A DNA stretch of 60,886 nt from an uncultured SAR86 cluster bacterium (GTDB lineage Bacteria; Pseudomonadota; Gammaproteobacteria; Magnimaribacterales; D2472), in contig CACPCZ010000006.1 in assembly GCA_902632555.1 (NCBI GenBank), positions 1 through 60,886 of the forward strand. Direction: 5' to 3'. How positions within the stretch are numbered: the first letter of the stretch is position 1; every line of letters begins with the position of its first letter. Under the pieces are notes generated by a model. It was not told where the DNA came from and made no database searches. It worked only from the letters and a program-made list of their open reading frames with translations. Made by a program: the position numbers and the translations under genes. This document shows positions 37,542-45,208 of the stretch, piece after piece.

Positions 37542-38441
37542 ATGAGTAAAATATTGTTAGTTGATGTCGGCGGTACGAATATTCGCTATGCAGTCTATGA
37601 TAGTGACTCATCAGACATTAATGATGTTCACAAAACTAAATTTGAAACTAAAGTTTTCGAAGAAATTTTAAAAAAAATTATAGATGTCAATAATGTAGAT
37701 CAATTAGTTATTTCAGCAGCTGGACCAAAGATAGATAATACTATCTCCATGACTAACAAAAATTTTGTTTTAAATTCTGATGAGTTGAGGAAAAAATTTA
37801 ATTTAAAAAAATGCTATCTGTTAAATGATTGGGAAGCTATAGCTTATAGTTATGATTATGTCTTTGATGATATTAAATTCATTAAAAATGGAAAGAAATT
37901 TAATAACCAAACCCTTTTTTTGGGTCCAGGGACTGGACTCGGTGCAGCGCTCTTGATTGATAATAAAATTGTTGTCTCAACTGAGATTGGGAATACAGGA
38001 AATACAACTCAATTTCTGAGAACAAATTTTAATTTTGAAATTCCTGAGAATATAACGTTAGAAGAAATAATATCAGGAACAGGAATTTCAAACTTATATA
38101 AATTCAAAACAGGAATGACATTAAGAGCAGAGGAAATATTTAATAAGTACTTAGAAAATGATCAAGAATCACTTGATGTTATAAATGGTTTTATTAAATG
38201 TCTTGCTCAAACCTTATCTGATTTATCATTAACATTTCTTCCAGGAAACGGGATTTTATTGGCTGGAAGCTTAATTCGCTCTCTTTATCAGTTTATAGAT
38301 ACAAAAGAATTTAAAGAAAATTTTGTTGGAGTAAAAAAGGCCGTTCATAGAGAAATACTAGACATGATTTCGGTTGGTATAATCACAAAAGAAAGAACCC
38401 CTCTATATGGAAACCTAGGTTTTTATAAAAGATTATCTTAA
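37542..38441 (+). CDS. glk: Glucokinase (Glk type)
   Basis: The 299-residue protein matches the proteobacterial Glk family, not ROK: an N-terminal ILLVDVGGTNIRYAVYD with the phosphate-binding DVGGTN, LNDWEAIAYS, the ATP loop FLGPGTGLGAALL (about residue 126) and a C-terminal NGILLAGSLI. It phosphorylates glucose at C6. It starts four bases after the GH3 stop and completes a transporter-glucosidase-kinase operon. Confidence 0.93.
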   Translation: MSKILLVDVGGTNIRYAVYDSDSSDINDVHKTKFETKVFEEILKKIIDVNNVDQLVISAAGPKIDNTISMTNKNFVLNSDELRKKFNLKKCYLLNDWEAIAYSYDYVFDDIKFIKNGKKFNNQTLFLGPGTGLGAALLIDNKIVVSTEIGNTGNTTQFLRTNFNFEIPENITLEEIISGTGISNLYKFKTGMTLRAEEIFNKYLENDQESLDVINGFIKCLAQTLSDLSLTFLPGNGILLAGSLIRSLYQFIDTKEFKENFVGVKKAVHREILDMISVGIITKERTPLYGNLGFYKRLS

Positions 38442-38459
38442 ATAAAAGATTATTTTGTG

Positions 38460-38465
38460 TATAAT
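38460..38465 (+). promoter_or_regulatory. -10 box just upstream of rpmG
   Basis: A perfect TATAAT, with the predicted transcript start only about five bases before the ATG at 38477. The -35 region (CTTAAA, 38437-38442) is weak. Confidence 0.5.
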
Positions 38466-38476
38466 CATGCACAATT

Positions 38477-38671
38477 ATGGCAGATAAAAAACAAACCAAA
38501 GTATATTTAATTCCAGAAAATGAAACTAGAGATAGTCACACATATCATTACACTGCTATTAAAACTAGAAAGTTTACATTAGAAAATAAAAAAATGAGAT
38601 TAAAGAAGTTTAATCCAGTAAAAAGAATTCACGAATGGTTTGTAGAGGCAAAGCTTCCACCACATAATTAA
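38477..38671 (+). CDS. rpmG: 50S ribosomal protein L33
   Basis: The 64-residue basic protein ends with the L33 core: YHYTAIKTRKFTLENKKM, RLKKFNPVKRIHEWFVEAK. It has an N-terminal extension of about ten residues and no zinc-binding Cys pairs, so it is the Cys-free form. The usual neighbour rpmB (L28) is not adjacent. It appears to have its own promoter and very short leader. Confidence in the assignment is high from the KKF(N)PV.R.H...EAK pattern. Confidence 0.88.
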   Translation: MADKKQTKVYLIPENETRDSHTYHYTAIKTRKFTLENKKMRLKKFNPVKRIHEWFVEAKLPPHN

Positions 38672-39777
38672 TCGTTTTTTGTAAGTCTAAGTTCAGTAGA
38701 AGAAATATCGTCCCTGAAACTATTTTCTTCAAAACCAGTGCATCTGTCTCTAATTATATCTGGAACTTCAATTTTATCTAAAGAGATAAATTTCTTACCT
38801 ACCTTTCTACCAAATACAAGAAAATTAATATTATGATCATTAAATCGTTGTATATGATCCATCATATCTTGATGACTTTCATAAAATTTTTCATCAAAAA
38901 CTCTCATTAGGGTATCAGCACCAATAATAAAAACTGAATTTGGAAACATTTCAGCTTTTTCACTAAACCTTCCTGCAGAAGTCAACATCCAACTCTCCTT
39001 ACTTTGAAATTGATCTATTGTCCTCTTAATTTCAACATAGGTTAATGGTGGTTTATCAGCATTTTTTGCACATATTTCAAATGTTGTATGCATTCCTGTT
39101 TTTCTTTCAGCAAGCTCTTGCATTTTAATGTGACCCTCATGAAGGGGATTAAACGATCCAGGAAAAATGAGTTCAGGATTATTTTTATTGTTAGAAATAA
39201 AACCGACTTTATTATTAAATAATTTTTTCCATGGTTTTTCAGCTACAACTTTTTCAATTGAAATTTTTTCCTCAATCTCAGGTATTGCGTAATTGAGCGA
39301 ACATGAATCTGCTAAAAGGCTAATAGCACATGCTGTAATTAAATCCTCTTCTTCATTCCTTGTTCTCTTTCCTTTTTGAAGGAAGCACTCCAAATATTTT
39401 GTGTAGTCATGGGCTTGAATAACTATAAAAAATTTATGATCACCTTTTTTTTCATAGGTAGTCGCTAAGTTTGCAGTAATGGCAAGACCAAATAAATATT
39501 TTGATTTAGTTTTTGATGCGATTTCTCTGGATTTTTTAAATGCATTTGCTGCCATATTTAAACATGTGTCTAAAGAGCAATAATGATCGGGTTTTCTGTT
39601 AAGAAATTGATCCATTGATTCTTTAGAGTAAGGTATATATGACTCAAGTATAGTATCACTTGCTCCAGGAACTTCTAGCAGCGAAGAAATTGCATTAGTT
39701 CCACCACCACTAGAAACAAAAGTTATTTTATAGGGCGAGCTATGAATTTTTTTTACAATGTCAGTATATTTATTCAA
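38668..39777 (-). CDS. CinA-like/nucleotidyltransferase fusion (possible NMN deamidase plus NMNAT)
   Basis: The 369-residue protein has two parts. Residues 15-170 resemble the CinA C-terminal/PncC domain: VSSGGGTNAISSLLEVPGAS, ILESYIPYSKESM and GLAITANLATTY, although the usual ESCTGG is replaced by VSSGGG. Residues 200-365 form a cytidylyltransferase-fold domain with FPGSFNPLHEGHIKM (HxGH) and ISSTELR near the end, as in NMN/NaMN adenylyltransferases. Together this suggests a bifunctional NAD-salvage protein (deamidate NMN, then adenylylate NaMN). The specificity is inferred. Similar two-domain proteins are known to me from plants and other eukaryotes. It is convergent with rpmG. Confidence 0.8.
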   Translation of the reverse strand: MNKYTDIVKKIHSSPYKITFVSSGGGTNAISSLLEVPGASDTILESYIPYSKESMDQFLNRKPDHYCSLDTCLNMAANAFKKSREIASKTKSKYLFGLAITANLATTYEKKGDHKFFIVIQAHDYTKYLECFLQKGKRTRNEEEDLITACAISLLADSCSLNYAIPEIEEKISIEKVVAEKPWKKLFNNKVGFISNNKNNPELIFPGSFNPLHEGHIKMQELAERKTGMHTTFEICAKNADKPPLTYVEIKRTIDQFQSKESWMLTSAGRFSEKAEMFPNSVFIIGADTLMRVFDEKFYESHQDMMDHIQRFNDHNINFLVFGRKVGKKFISLDKIEVPDIIRDRCTGFEENSFRDDISSTELRLTKND

Positions 39778-39840
39778 TTTAGTATAAAAATTAATCCTAC
39801 ATTTTAACCTATAATTTTAATTTCATTGTTAGAATAAACT

Positions 39841-40701
39841 ATGACTATCAGAAAATATTTATACATTCTTCTAGTTTCATTTTCATCATTACATATTCAT
39901 ACATCAACTATTAATAAGTTAACTTATGCTGCATGGGAAAAGGCAGATGTTGATCTTTTATATGTGTTGCCTTCAAAGATAAATTCAGAAACAAAAATTT
40001 TATTTGTTATACATGGTGCGTCTAGAAATGCTGAAAGATATTTATCTATGTGGATAAATGAAGCTAAGGACAAAAATGTTCTTTTAATCGCTCCTCGTTT
40101 TAAAAAAGAAGACCATCCTTATTATTCAACATTAGGTATGGCAACGCATGACGGTAAATTAATCGATGATAAGAACATTTGGCTTAATGATTCACTAGAG
40201 AGGTTTTTTACTCTTTTTAAAGAAAAATATAAGTTATCCTCAGATCAATATCTTGTATATGGTTTTTCAGGTGGATCTCAGTTTGTTCATAGATATCTAA
40301 TGTATGGCAATGATCGCGGGGTTCAGAAAGCAGCCATCGGCAGCGCTGGTTGGTATACATTTATCCAAGACTCTCCATTTCCTTATGGAATTAAAAACAT
40401 GCCATTAGAGCCTGGTAGAATTGAGTGGCTGATGTCAAAAGAAGTGTTATTTCTTTTAGGCGATATGGATAATAACCCAAACCATTCCTCATTAAATAAA
40501 AGTCCAGGATCAATGAAACAAGGCTTTAACAGGTATGAGAGGGGAATCAACTATTTTGATCATTTAATAAGAATTGGCAATGAGTTTCAGACTCCTTTTA
40601 GATGGAGATATTCTGTAATGAGAGGTGTTGATCATGATACGAAAAGAATGACACAGCCAGCTATTGAATTTCTTTTAAAAGATCTTGAGTACAAGTATTA
40701 G
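39841..40701 (+). CDS. Exported alpha/beta-hydrolase
   Basis: The 286-residue product begins with a signal-like segment (KYLYILLVSFSSLHIHTS). It has an alpha/beta-hydrolase core: FVIHGASRNAERYL, nucleophile elbow YGFSGGSQFVHR (Ser near 144), LLGDMDNNP and a catalytic His in VMRGVDHDTKRM. The similarity is to poorly characterised esterase/PHB-depolymerase-like hydrolases. The substrate is unknown. It is convergent with the photolyase-related gene, overlapping by four bases. Confidence 0.85.
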   Translation: MTIRKYLYILLVSFSSLHIHTSTINKLTYAAWEKADVDLLYVLPSKINSETKILFVIHGASRNAERYLSMWINEAKDKNVLLIAPRFKKEDHPYYSTLGMATHDGKLIDDKNIWLNDSLERFFTLFKEKYKLSSDQYLVYGFSGGSQFVHRYLMYGNDRGVQKAAIGSAGWYTFIQDSPFPYGIKNMPLEPGRIEWLMSKEVLFLLGDMDNNPNHSSLNKSPGSMKQGFNRYERGINYFDHLIRIGNEFQTPFRWRYSVMRGVDHDTKRMTQPAIEFLLKDLEYKY

Positions 40702-42197
40702 ATAGTATTTTTTTTGATAAATTCTTCAGCTTTATCAAAAATAATTTTTTTTCTTTCAGGCTTCATGTTTTTAAGAGATCTTGTCATTACAGCAAGACGA
40801 GGATTAGATTCAAAGAATTTAATATTGTTATTAACAAATCTCCAATATAGTCCGTCTACTACATCACACCAATCACCTTTTGAGTAATTAGACATTCTTA
40901 GCATATAACTTGAACCACAAATATATGGTTTTGTAGAAAATATTCCACCATCAGCATATGATCCCATGCCGTATACATTTGGAACCATGACCCAGTCATA
41001 AGCATCAATATACATCTCCATGAACCATCTATACATCTCATTAGGATGAATACCTGTTAAATTCATGAGATTTGCTATTATCATTAATCTATTAATATGA
41101 TGCGAGTATGCAAACTCTTTTGACTCTATGATTGCATCATCAAGCGGCGGTATACCAGTTTTGCCATCGTACCAATTGTCATTTAGCTTTAACGAATGTG
41201 ACCAGTAATTTAAATTTTTATACTGTGGCATATTTTCCCAGTAAACTCCCTTAATAAATTCTCTCCAACCTAAGATTTGTCTGATAAACCCTTCTAGAGA
41301 ATTGATTGGAATTTGGCTACTAGATTCAAAATATCTTTTTTGAGCTTTTTCAATACATTTCATTGGATCAAGTAATCCAGAATTTAAATAAGGTGACAGC
41401 AAAGAATGAAACATAAAAGTATTTTCCTTGCTTATTGCATCTTGATAAGCACCATAGTTAACTAAGAATCTTTCAATAAAGTCATCAAGCAACATTTCTG
41501 CCTCTTCATGCGAAGTTGCCCAATTAAAGTTTTCAAGTGATCCAATCGCATTTGGAAAACATTCTTCAACATCTACCATAGTTTCAAAAGTAATCTTGTC
41601 AGGTTTTAATGCGTTTCTGATTGGTATTTCATCTTTAAGCTGTGATATACCTTTTCTGTTATCTTTATCAAAATTCCATTTATCGCCAATAGGTTTGGAA
41701 TCTTCAGTCATAAAAATATTATATTTTTTTCTCAACCATCTATAGTAGTATTCTTGTATTCTTGTTTTCTTATCTGAGGCCCATGTCGAATAATCTTCTT
41801 TATCTGAAATAAATTTAACATCTTCTAAAACCTCAAGATCAATATTATTTGACTGACAAAAAAACATTAAATTTTTATTTACATCGAAGTCGGACGGTTT
41901 TGAGATTACTATTTTTGTAAAGTTATGTTCTTTATTAATATCTCTAAGATAAGAGGACATGTCACCATTGTATTTTTTAGTAATTTTTTTATGAATAACA
42001 TTTTTGTGCACATTATTATTAATGATTTTTCTAAACGAACTAATTAAAAATACAATTTTTTGTTTGTGATGATTTATCTCATAAAAAGTATCTAATGGCT
42101 CAAAAAATAGAAAGAAATCATCATTATTTAATTCTTTATATACAGGATTATTTTGGGATAGTTGATCAGCTAATACTATTCTTAGAGTTTTTATCAT
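40698..42197 (-). CDS. Photolyase/cryptochrome-related protein (FeS-BCP type, altered cluster region)
   Basis: The 499-residue protein aligns with the bacterial (6-4) photolyase/FeS-BCP family. Shared blocks are the N-terminal antenna-binding part (LRIVLADQLSQNNPVY), SLEGFIRQILGWREFIKGVYW, HHINRLMIIANLMNLTGI, PNEMYRWFMEMYIDAYDWV and NVYGMGSYADGGIF. Known members hold a 4Fe-4S cluster through four Cys, three in a segment resembling SDYCxGCxxx...ACPF. Here this segment reads MSNYSKGDWCDVVDGLYW: two Cys are replaced and the loop is much shorter. FAD binding and DNA repair are likely; a cluster seems unlikely or altered. Confidence 0.88.
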   Translation of the reverse strand: MIKTLRIVLADQLSQNNPVYKELNNDDFFLFFEPLDTFYEINHHKQKIVFLISSFRKIINNNVHKNVIHKKITKKYNGDMSSYLRDINKEHNFTKIVISKPSDFDVNKNLMFFCQSNNIDLEVLEDVKFISDKEDYSTWASDKKTRIQEYYYRWLRKKYNIFMTEDSKPIGDKWNFDKDNRKGISQLKDEIPIRNALKPDKITFETMVDVEECFPNAIGSLENFNWATSHEEAEMLLDDFIERFLVNYGAYQDAISKENTFMFHSLLSPYLNSGLLDPMKCIEKAQKRYFESSSQIPINSLEGFIRQILGWREFIKGVYWENMPQYKNLNYWSHSLKLNDNWYDGKTGIPPLDDAIIESKEFAYSHHINRLMIIANLMNLTGIHPNEMYRWFMEMYIDAYDWVMVPNVYGMGSYADGGIFSTKPYICGSSYMLRMSNYSKGDWCDVVDGLYWRFVNNNIKFFESNPRLAVMTRSLKNMKPERKKIIFDKAEEFIKKNTI

Positions 42198-42305
42198 AAT
42201 TGGAAAAAGATATTAAAGCAGTATAAGTTATTAAGTTTGACAATACTGTGTCTTACATGTCACAATTGTCACATATTTGTAACAATTTAAATACTGGTAT
42301 TACTT

Positions 42306-42395
42306 ATGTCTATTTTAAAAAAACAATGGAATCGTTTCCACATATTTATGAAATCAGGCAGGATTCATAAAGTTTGGAATTCAATGCCCAAATAA
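42306..42395 (+). CDS. Possible 29-residue basic small protein
   Basis: In a 290-base gap, an ATG opens a 29-codon frame encoding MSILKKQWNRFHIFMKSG and then RIHKVWNSMPK, rich in Lys, Arg, Trp and Phe. A strong terminator follows 17 bases later, so the region is a separate transcription unit. A TGGTATTAC extended -10 with TTGTAA upstream lies right before it, which would make the transcript almost leaderless; there is no ribosome site. It could also be a small RNA. Confidence 0.35.
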   Translation: MSILKKQWNRFHIFMKSGRIHKVWNSMPK

Positions 42396-42411
42396 TCAAA
42401 ACTTATTTTTA

Positions 42412-42441
42412 AAAACCCAACATTTGATTGGGTTTTTTTTT
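42412..42441 (+). terminator. Strong terminator after the small ORF
   Basis: AAACCCAA/TTGGGTTT stem with a seven-base loop and nine T. Confidence 0.92.
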
Positions 42442-42488
42442 GCAAATTTTTATTATTTAAAATTAATTAGCAATATAATATTTAGCTT

Positions 42489-43229
42489 GTGAACAATTTT
42501 TTAAAATTACATTTAATTTTTATTTTTTTATTTATTATTATTGGATGTAGTAAAGAAAATTCTGATTCAATAGATCTCAATAAATTAATAAAACCTGAAT
42601 ATGAATTTACAACTTATTTTTTAAATTGTAGTTTAAAGAATGATTCATCACTGCTGGAACTTGAATCATTCTTTTCTAATTTTCAAAGGACTAATAAAAA
42701 CAAAGATATTGAAACATCAAGTCTATATTTATTTTTTCCAGATTCTGTAAGGCTCGATGCTTTTATTTTAAATGCTGTATACGCAAATAAAAGTGATGAT
42801 TATTCAGATTTTATTCAAGATTTGAGCGATGATGGTTTTGACAAATTTGCAAATTGTAATTTTAATGTTGACAGCGAAAAGGGCTTAAAAATCCTATCTT
42901 CAAATAATTTAATACAAAAAGATAATTTTTCATCTGAGATATTAAGATGTAAATACAAAGATGGTTTCAATTTTGCTACCTTTAGAATCGCAATTGATAG
43001 ATTCAAGCAATCTCTATCCGAAATGGATTTTGATTATGAAGTTATTTATGTTGAAAACGAAAAATTAAATAACTTTACATGGATTAATAATTTTTATTCT
43101 CAAGATTATTCAAAATATATTCTTGAAAATTGGCAAAGTTCTGACGAAGCTTTTCAAATTAAAAATGAATTTACTGAAAATGCAGAATGTATTGATTCAA
43201 GATTTTATAAGGTTTTTAAGCTAATCTGA
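42489..43229 (+). CDS. Exported lipoprotein of the two-domain family (member 3)
   Basis: The 246-residue product (GTG start) has a lipoprotein signal FIIIGC with Cys at residue 20. The two halves resemble those of the proteins at 22240, 24058 and 43363: YEFTTYFLNCSLKND with ETSSLYLFFPDSVRLDAF, and ILRCKYKDGFN with NNFTWINNFYSQDYSKYIL. Sequence identity is low, so membership rests on layout, conserved Cys and aromatic strands. It ends just before tRNA-Gly(TCC), with member 4 on the other side. Function is unknown. Confidence 0.72.
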   Translation: MNNFLKLHLIFIFLFIIIGCSKENSDSIDLNKLIKPEYEFTTYFLNCSLKNDSSLLELESFFSNFQRTNKNKDIETSSLYLFFPDSVRLDAFILNAVYANKSDDYSDFIQDLSDDGFDKFANCNFNVDSEKGLKILSSNNLIQKDNFSSEILRCKYKDGFNFATFRIAIDRFKQSLSEMDFDYEVIYVENEKLNNFTWINNFYSQDYSKYILENWQSSDEAFQIKNEFTENAECIDSRFYKVFKLI

Positions 43230-43243
43230 ATAATAAAAGAAAT

Positions 43244-43266
43244 AGGGAGCAAATTACTCCCTTTTT
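43244..43266 (+). terminator. Terminator of exported-family member 3
   Basis: AGGGAG/CTCCCT stem with a seven-base loop and five T. It is similar in stem sequence to those at 22967 and 24825. Confidence 0.85.
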
Positions 43267-43286
43267 GATTATAATTTCCCGACAAT

Positions 43287-43362
43287 GCGGGTGTGGTGTT
43301 AACGGCTAGCACAATAGCCTTCCAAGCTATTGGTACGGGTTCGAATCCCGTCACCCGCTCCA
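43287..43362 (+). tRNA. tRNA-Gly (anticodon TCC)
   Basis: A 76-nt cloverleaf with acceptor GCGGGTG/CACCCGC, anticodon stem ATAGC/GCTAT, loop CTTCCAA giving TCC, T arm ACGGG-TTCGAAT-CCCGT and encoded CCA. A TATAAT box lies at 43270-43275. Confidence 0.98.
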
Positions 43363-44118
43363 TTAACTTCTTATTTGTGTCCCTTTAAAGCTAATCCCTT
43401 CTAAATTTTGATTTTGATTGCAAGATACCATTGCCTGAGCTTTGGATGGTAAATCTGTAGATTCCCAAATGGCAGTGTCAGAAGCTTTATCTTCATCAGA
43501 ACCCCAAAGATCTAACCATACAAAATCTGGTTTTGGATCTGCTGGCTCGAATGTTGGTTCTAACAAAACATACCAATGATAATCTGAAAAATTTTCAATC
43601 TTTGCTAAATCAGATCTATATGAATCCAGATCAACCATTGAATAACCTTCATTAAAATTACAAAAGAAGAAAGAATTTACAAACGAACCAGTATCATTGA
43701 TTTTCTTTGGAACTCTTCCAGTTGTTATATCAAAGAGATACACATTATTTAAATCATATTGCATGACCCCGTCGATAGCTGTGTCCCAATCAGCTTGGTA
43801 GGAGGAACCAGACCATGCATTCCAGCAATCATCTCTTGCTGATTGAGAAGTCCATAGGTGTACCCAGATAAAGTCATAACCAGGATTAGACACTTCCGGA
43901 GTTAATATATTTGCACCATTAAGACTACATTGCATATCATCAAGCATTTGATTCCATGTTCCTACTAATTGAGCTAGATTTTCGGCTGAAAAGTTTGGAC
44001 CAGCCTTCATCCAAGTATATTCAACCATTGTTTGAGAATCAGATTCTTGACTTACTTCAACCTTGGAGCATGCTCCAATAAGAAGTATAGCAGTAAAAAG
44101 TATTGTTATTTTTTTCAT
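43363..44118 (-). CDS. Exported lipoprotein of the two-domain family (member 4)
   Basis: The 251-residue product has a lipobox LLIGAC (Cys 17). Its two halves are visibly alike: the first contains NPGYDFIWVHLWTSQSARDD with a Trp helix, the second KPDFVWLDLWGSDEDKASD with a Trp after it. Each half has a lone Cys near its end or start (CSLNGAN, CNFNEGY, SCNQNQ). This is the clearest case for internal duplication. Its stop codon lies one base after the mature tRNA-Gly(TCC), on the opposite strand. No known family is recognised. Confidence 0.8.
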   Translation of the reverse strand: MKKITILFTAILLIGACSKVEVSQESDSQTMVEYTWMKAGPNFSAENLAQLVGTWNQMLDDMQCSLNGANILTPEVSNPGYDFIWVHLWTSQSARDDCWNAWSGSSYQADWDTAIDGVMQYDLNNVYLFDITTGRVPKKINDTGSFVNSFFFCNFNEGYSMVDLDSYRSDLAKIENFSDYHWYVLLEPTFEPADPKPDFVWLDLWGSDEDKASDTAIWESTDLPSKAQAMVSCNQNQNLEGISFKGTQIRS

Positions 44119-44194
44119 AATTTTAGGTATTTTTAATAGATTTATATATTTATTTATAACATATTTACATCTTAATTTTTATTATTTTCAAAAA

Positions 44195-44219
44195 AAAAGC
44201 AGGTCTAGGACCTGCTTTT
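44195..44219. terminator. Bidirectional terminator
   Basis: A perfect 11-bp stem AAAAGCAGGTC/GACCTGCTTTT with a TAG loop. Together with flanking A and T runs it can stop transcripts from either side; it sits between prepilin peptidase (minus) and the start of member 4. Confidence 0.85.
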
Positions 44220-44265
44220 GAGACCTAGGGGATATGAATTAAAGAGGATATTCAAAGGCCTTCAT

Positions 44266-45117
44266 TTATAAGACCAATATGTAATTAAAAAGTTCAAATT
44301 TTTTTAATAAAAAGAAAACTATTGAACCAAGAATGATAAAAGATCCAAGGGGTAATTCTTTTTTATAGTTTTTTTCAAAAAAAACGTAATATAAAATTCC
44401 TAAAGATGATGCAAGAAAAATTATTGGCCATATCGCAAAAGGGCCAAAGATACTTCCAATGCCACCAAATAATATAAAATCTCCTCCACCAATGCCATCA
44501 ATTTTTTTGAAAGTCTTAAAAATGAAGTTAATGCTGAATAAAAACATATAACCAAAAATAAAACCCAAAATTGAGAATGTGACTGGCGTCACTTTGAATA
44601 TTAGAAGACTATCGTCAATTGCAAGTGAAAAAAATACATTCCCAAGAAATCCCATAAGAAAAATACTTAAATTTAAAGGTAGGGGAAGGTAAAAATATTT
44701 AAAATCTAAAAAGAATAGAATATATAAAACTAAAAAAATTAAGAACATGATCAATGAATATTCTGAAAAACCATATTCAGTTATTAAAAAAAATCCGGTT
44801 AAGCAAAATACTACTTCAGTTAATGGATAAAATTTTGATATTGCTAGCTTGCAATATTCACATTTTCCTAATTGAATAAGATATCCCACTATTGGTATAA
44901 GATTAAAAAAACCTATCTTTTTCTTACAACTTATACAATTTGATCTTGAATAAATAACATTTAAAATTTTAAAGTTATTTGATGGCGAAAGTCTAATTAT
45001 TAAAGTAGAGGCAAAACTTCCTACTGATAAAAAGAAGAAACATAGAAGAACTAATTGAATTATGTTCAATTCATCATTGAGCAGGCTCGATGATGAAAAA
45101 TTATATATATTGTTCAA
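44266..45117 (-). CDS. gspO: Prepilin peptidase / N-methyltransferase
   Basis: The 283-residue membrane protein has an N-terminal helix leading to GSFASTLIIRLSP. The zinc-type Cys pairs CISCKKKIGFFNLIP and CEYC follow, then the two catalytic Asp motifs of the A24 family: FFLDFKYFYLPLPL and GGGDFILFGGIG. It cleaves the leaders of pseudopilins and methylates them, so it is needed by the GspG-K proteins encoded later in this window. The start is a TTG at 45117. It lies away from the secretion operon but likely serves it and any type IV pili. Confidence 0.93.
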   Translation of the reverse strand: MNNIYNFSSSSLLNDELNIIQLVLLCFFFLSVGSFASTLIIRLSPSNNFKILNVIYSRSNCISCKKKIGFFNLIPIVGYLIQLGKCEYCKLAISKFYPLTEVVFCLTGFFLITEYGFSEYSLIMFLIFLVLYILFFLDFKYFYLPLPLNLSIFLMGFLGNVFFSLAIDDSLLIFKVTPVTFSILGFIFGYMFLFSINFIFKTFKKIDGIGGGDFILFGGIGSIFGPFAIWPIIFLASSLGILYYVFFEKNYKKELPLGSFIILGSIVFFLLKKFELFNYILVL

Positions 45118-45118
45118 T

Positions 45119-45208
45119 TTATTTTTTTCTTGTAATGAAAAAACAAAATATGAGAAGCAGAACTACTGGGATTGCATAAGCACCAATAATCATTAGTTTA
45201 TCAATCAT
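45119..45208 (-). CDS. 29-residue single-span membrane protein
   Basis: On the minus strand an ATG at 45208 overlaps the ggt stop and opens a 29-codon frame encoding MIDKLMIIGAYAIPVVLLLI and then FCFFITRKK, one hydrophobic helix with a basic C-terminal tail. It ends one base before the prepilin peptidase start. The tight overlaps on both sides suggest a real, coupled gene. No family recognised. Confidence 0.6.
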   Translation of the reverse strand: MIDKLMIIGAYAIPVVLLLIFCFFITRKK

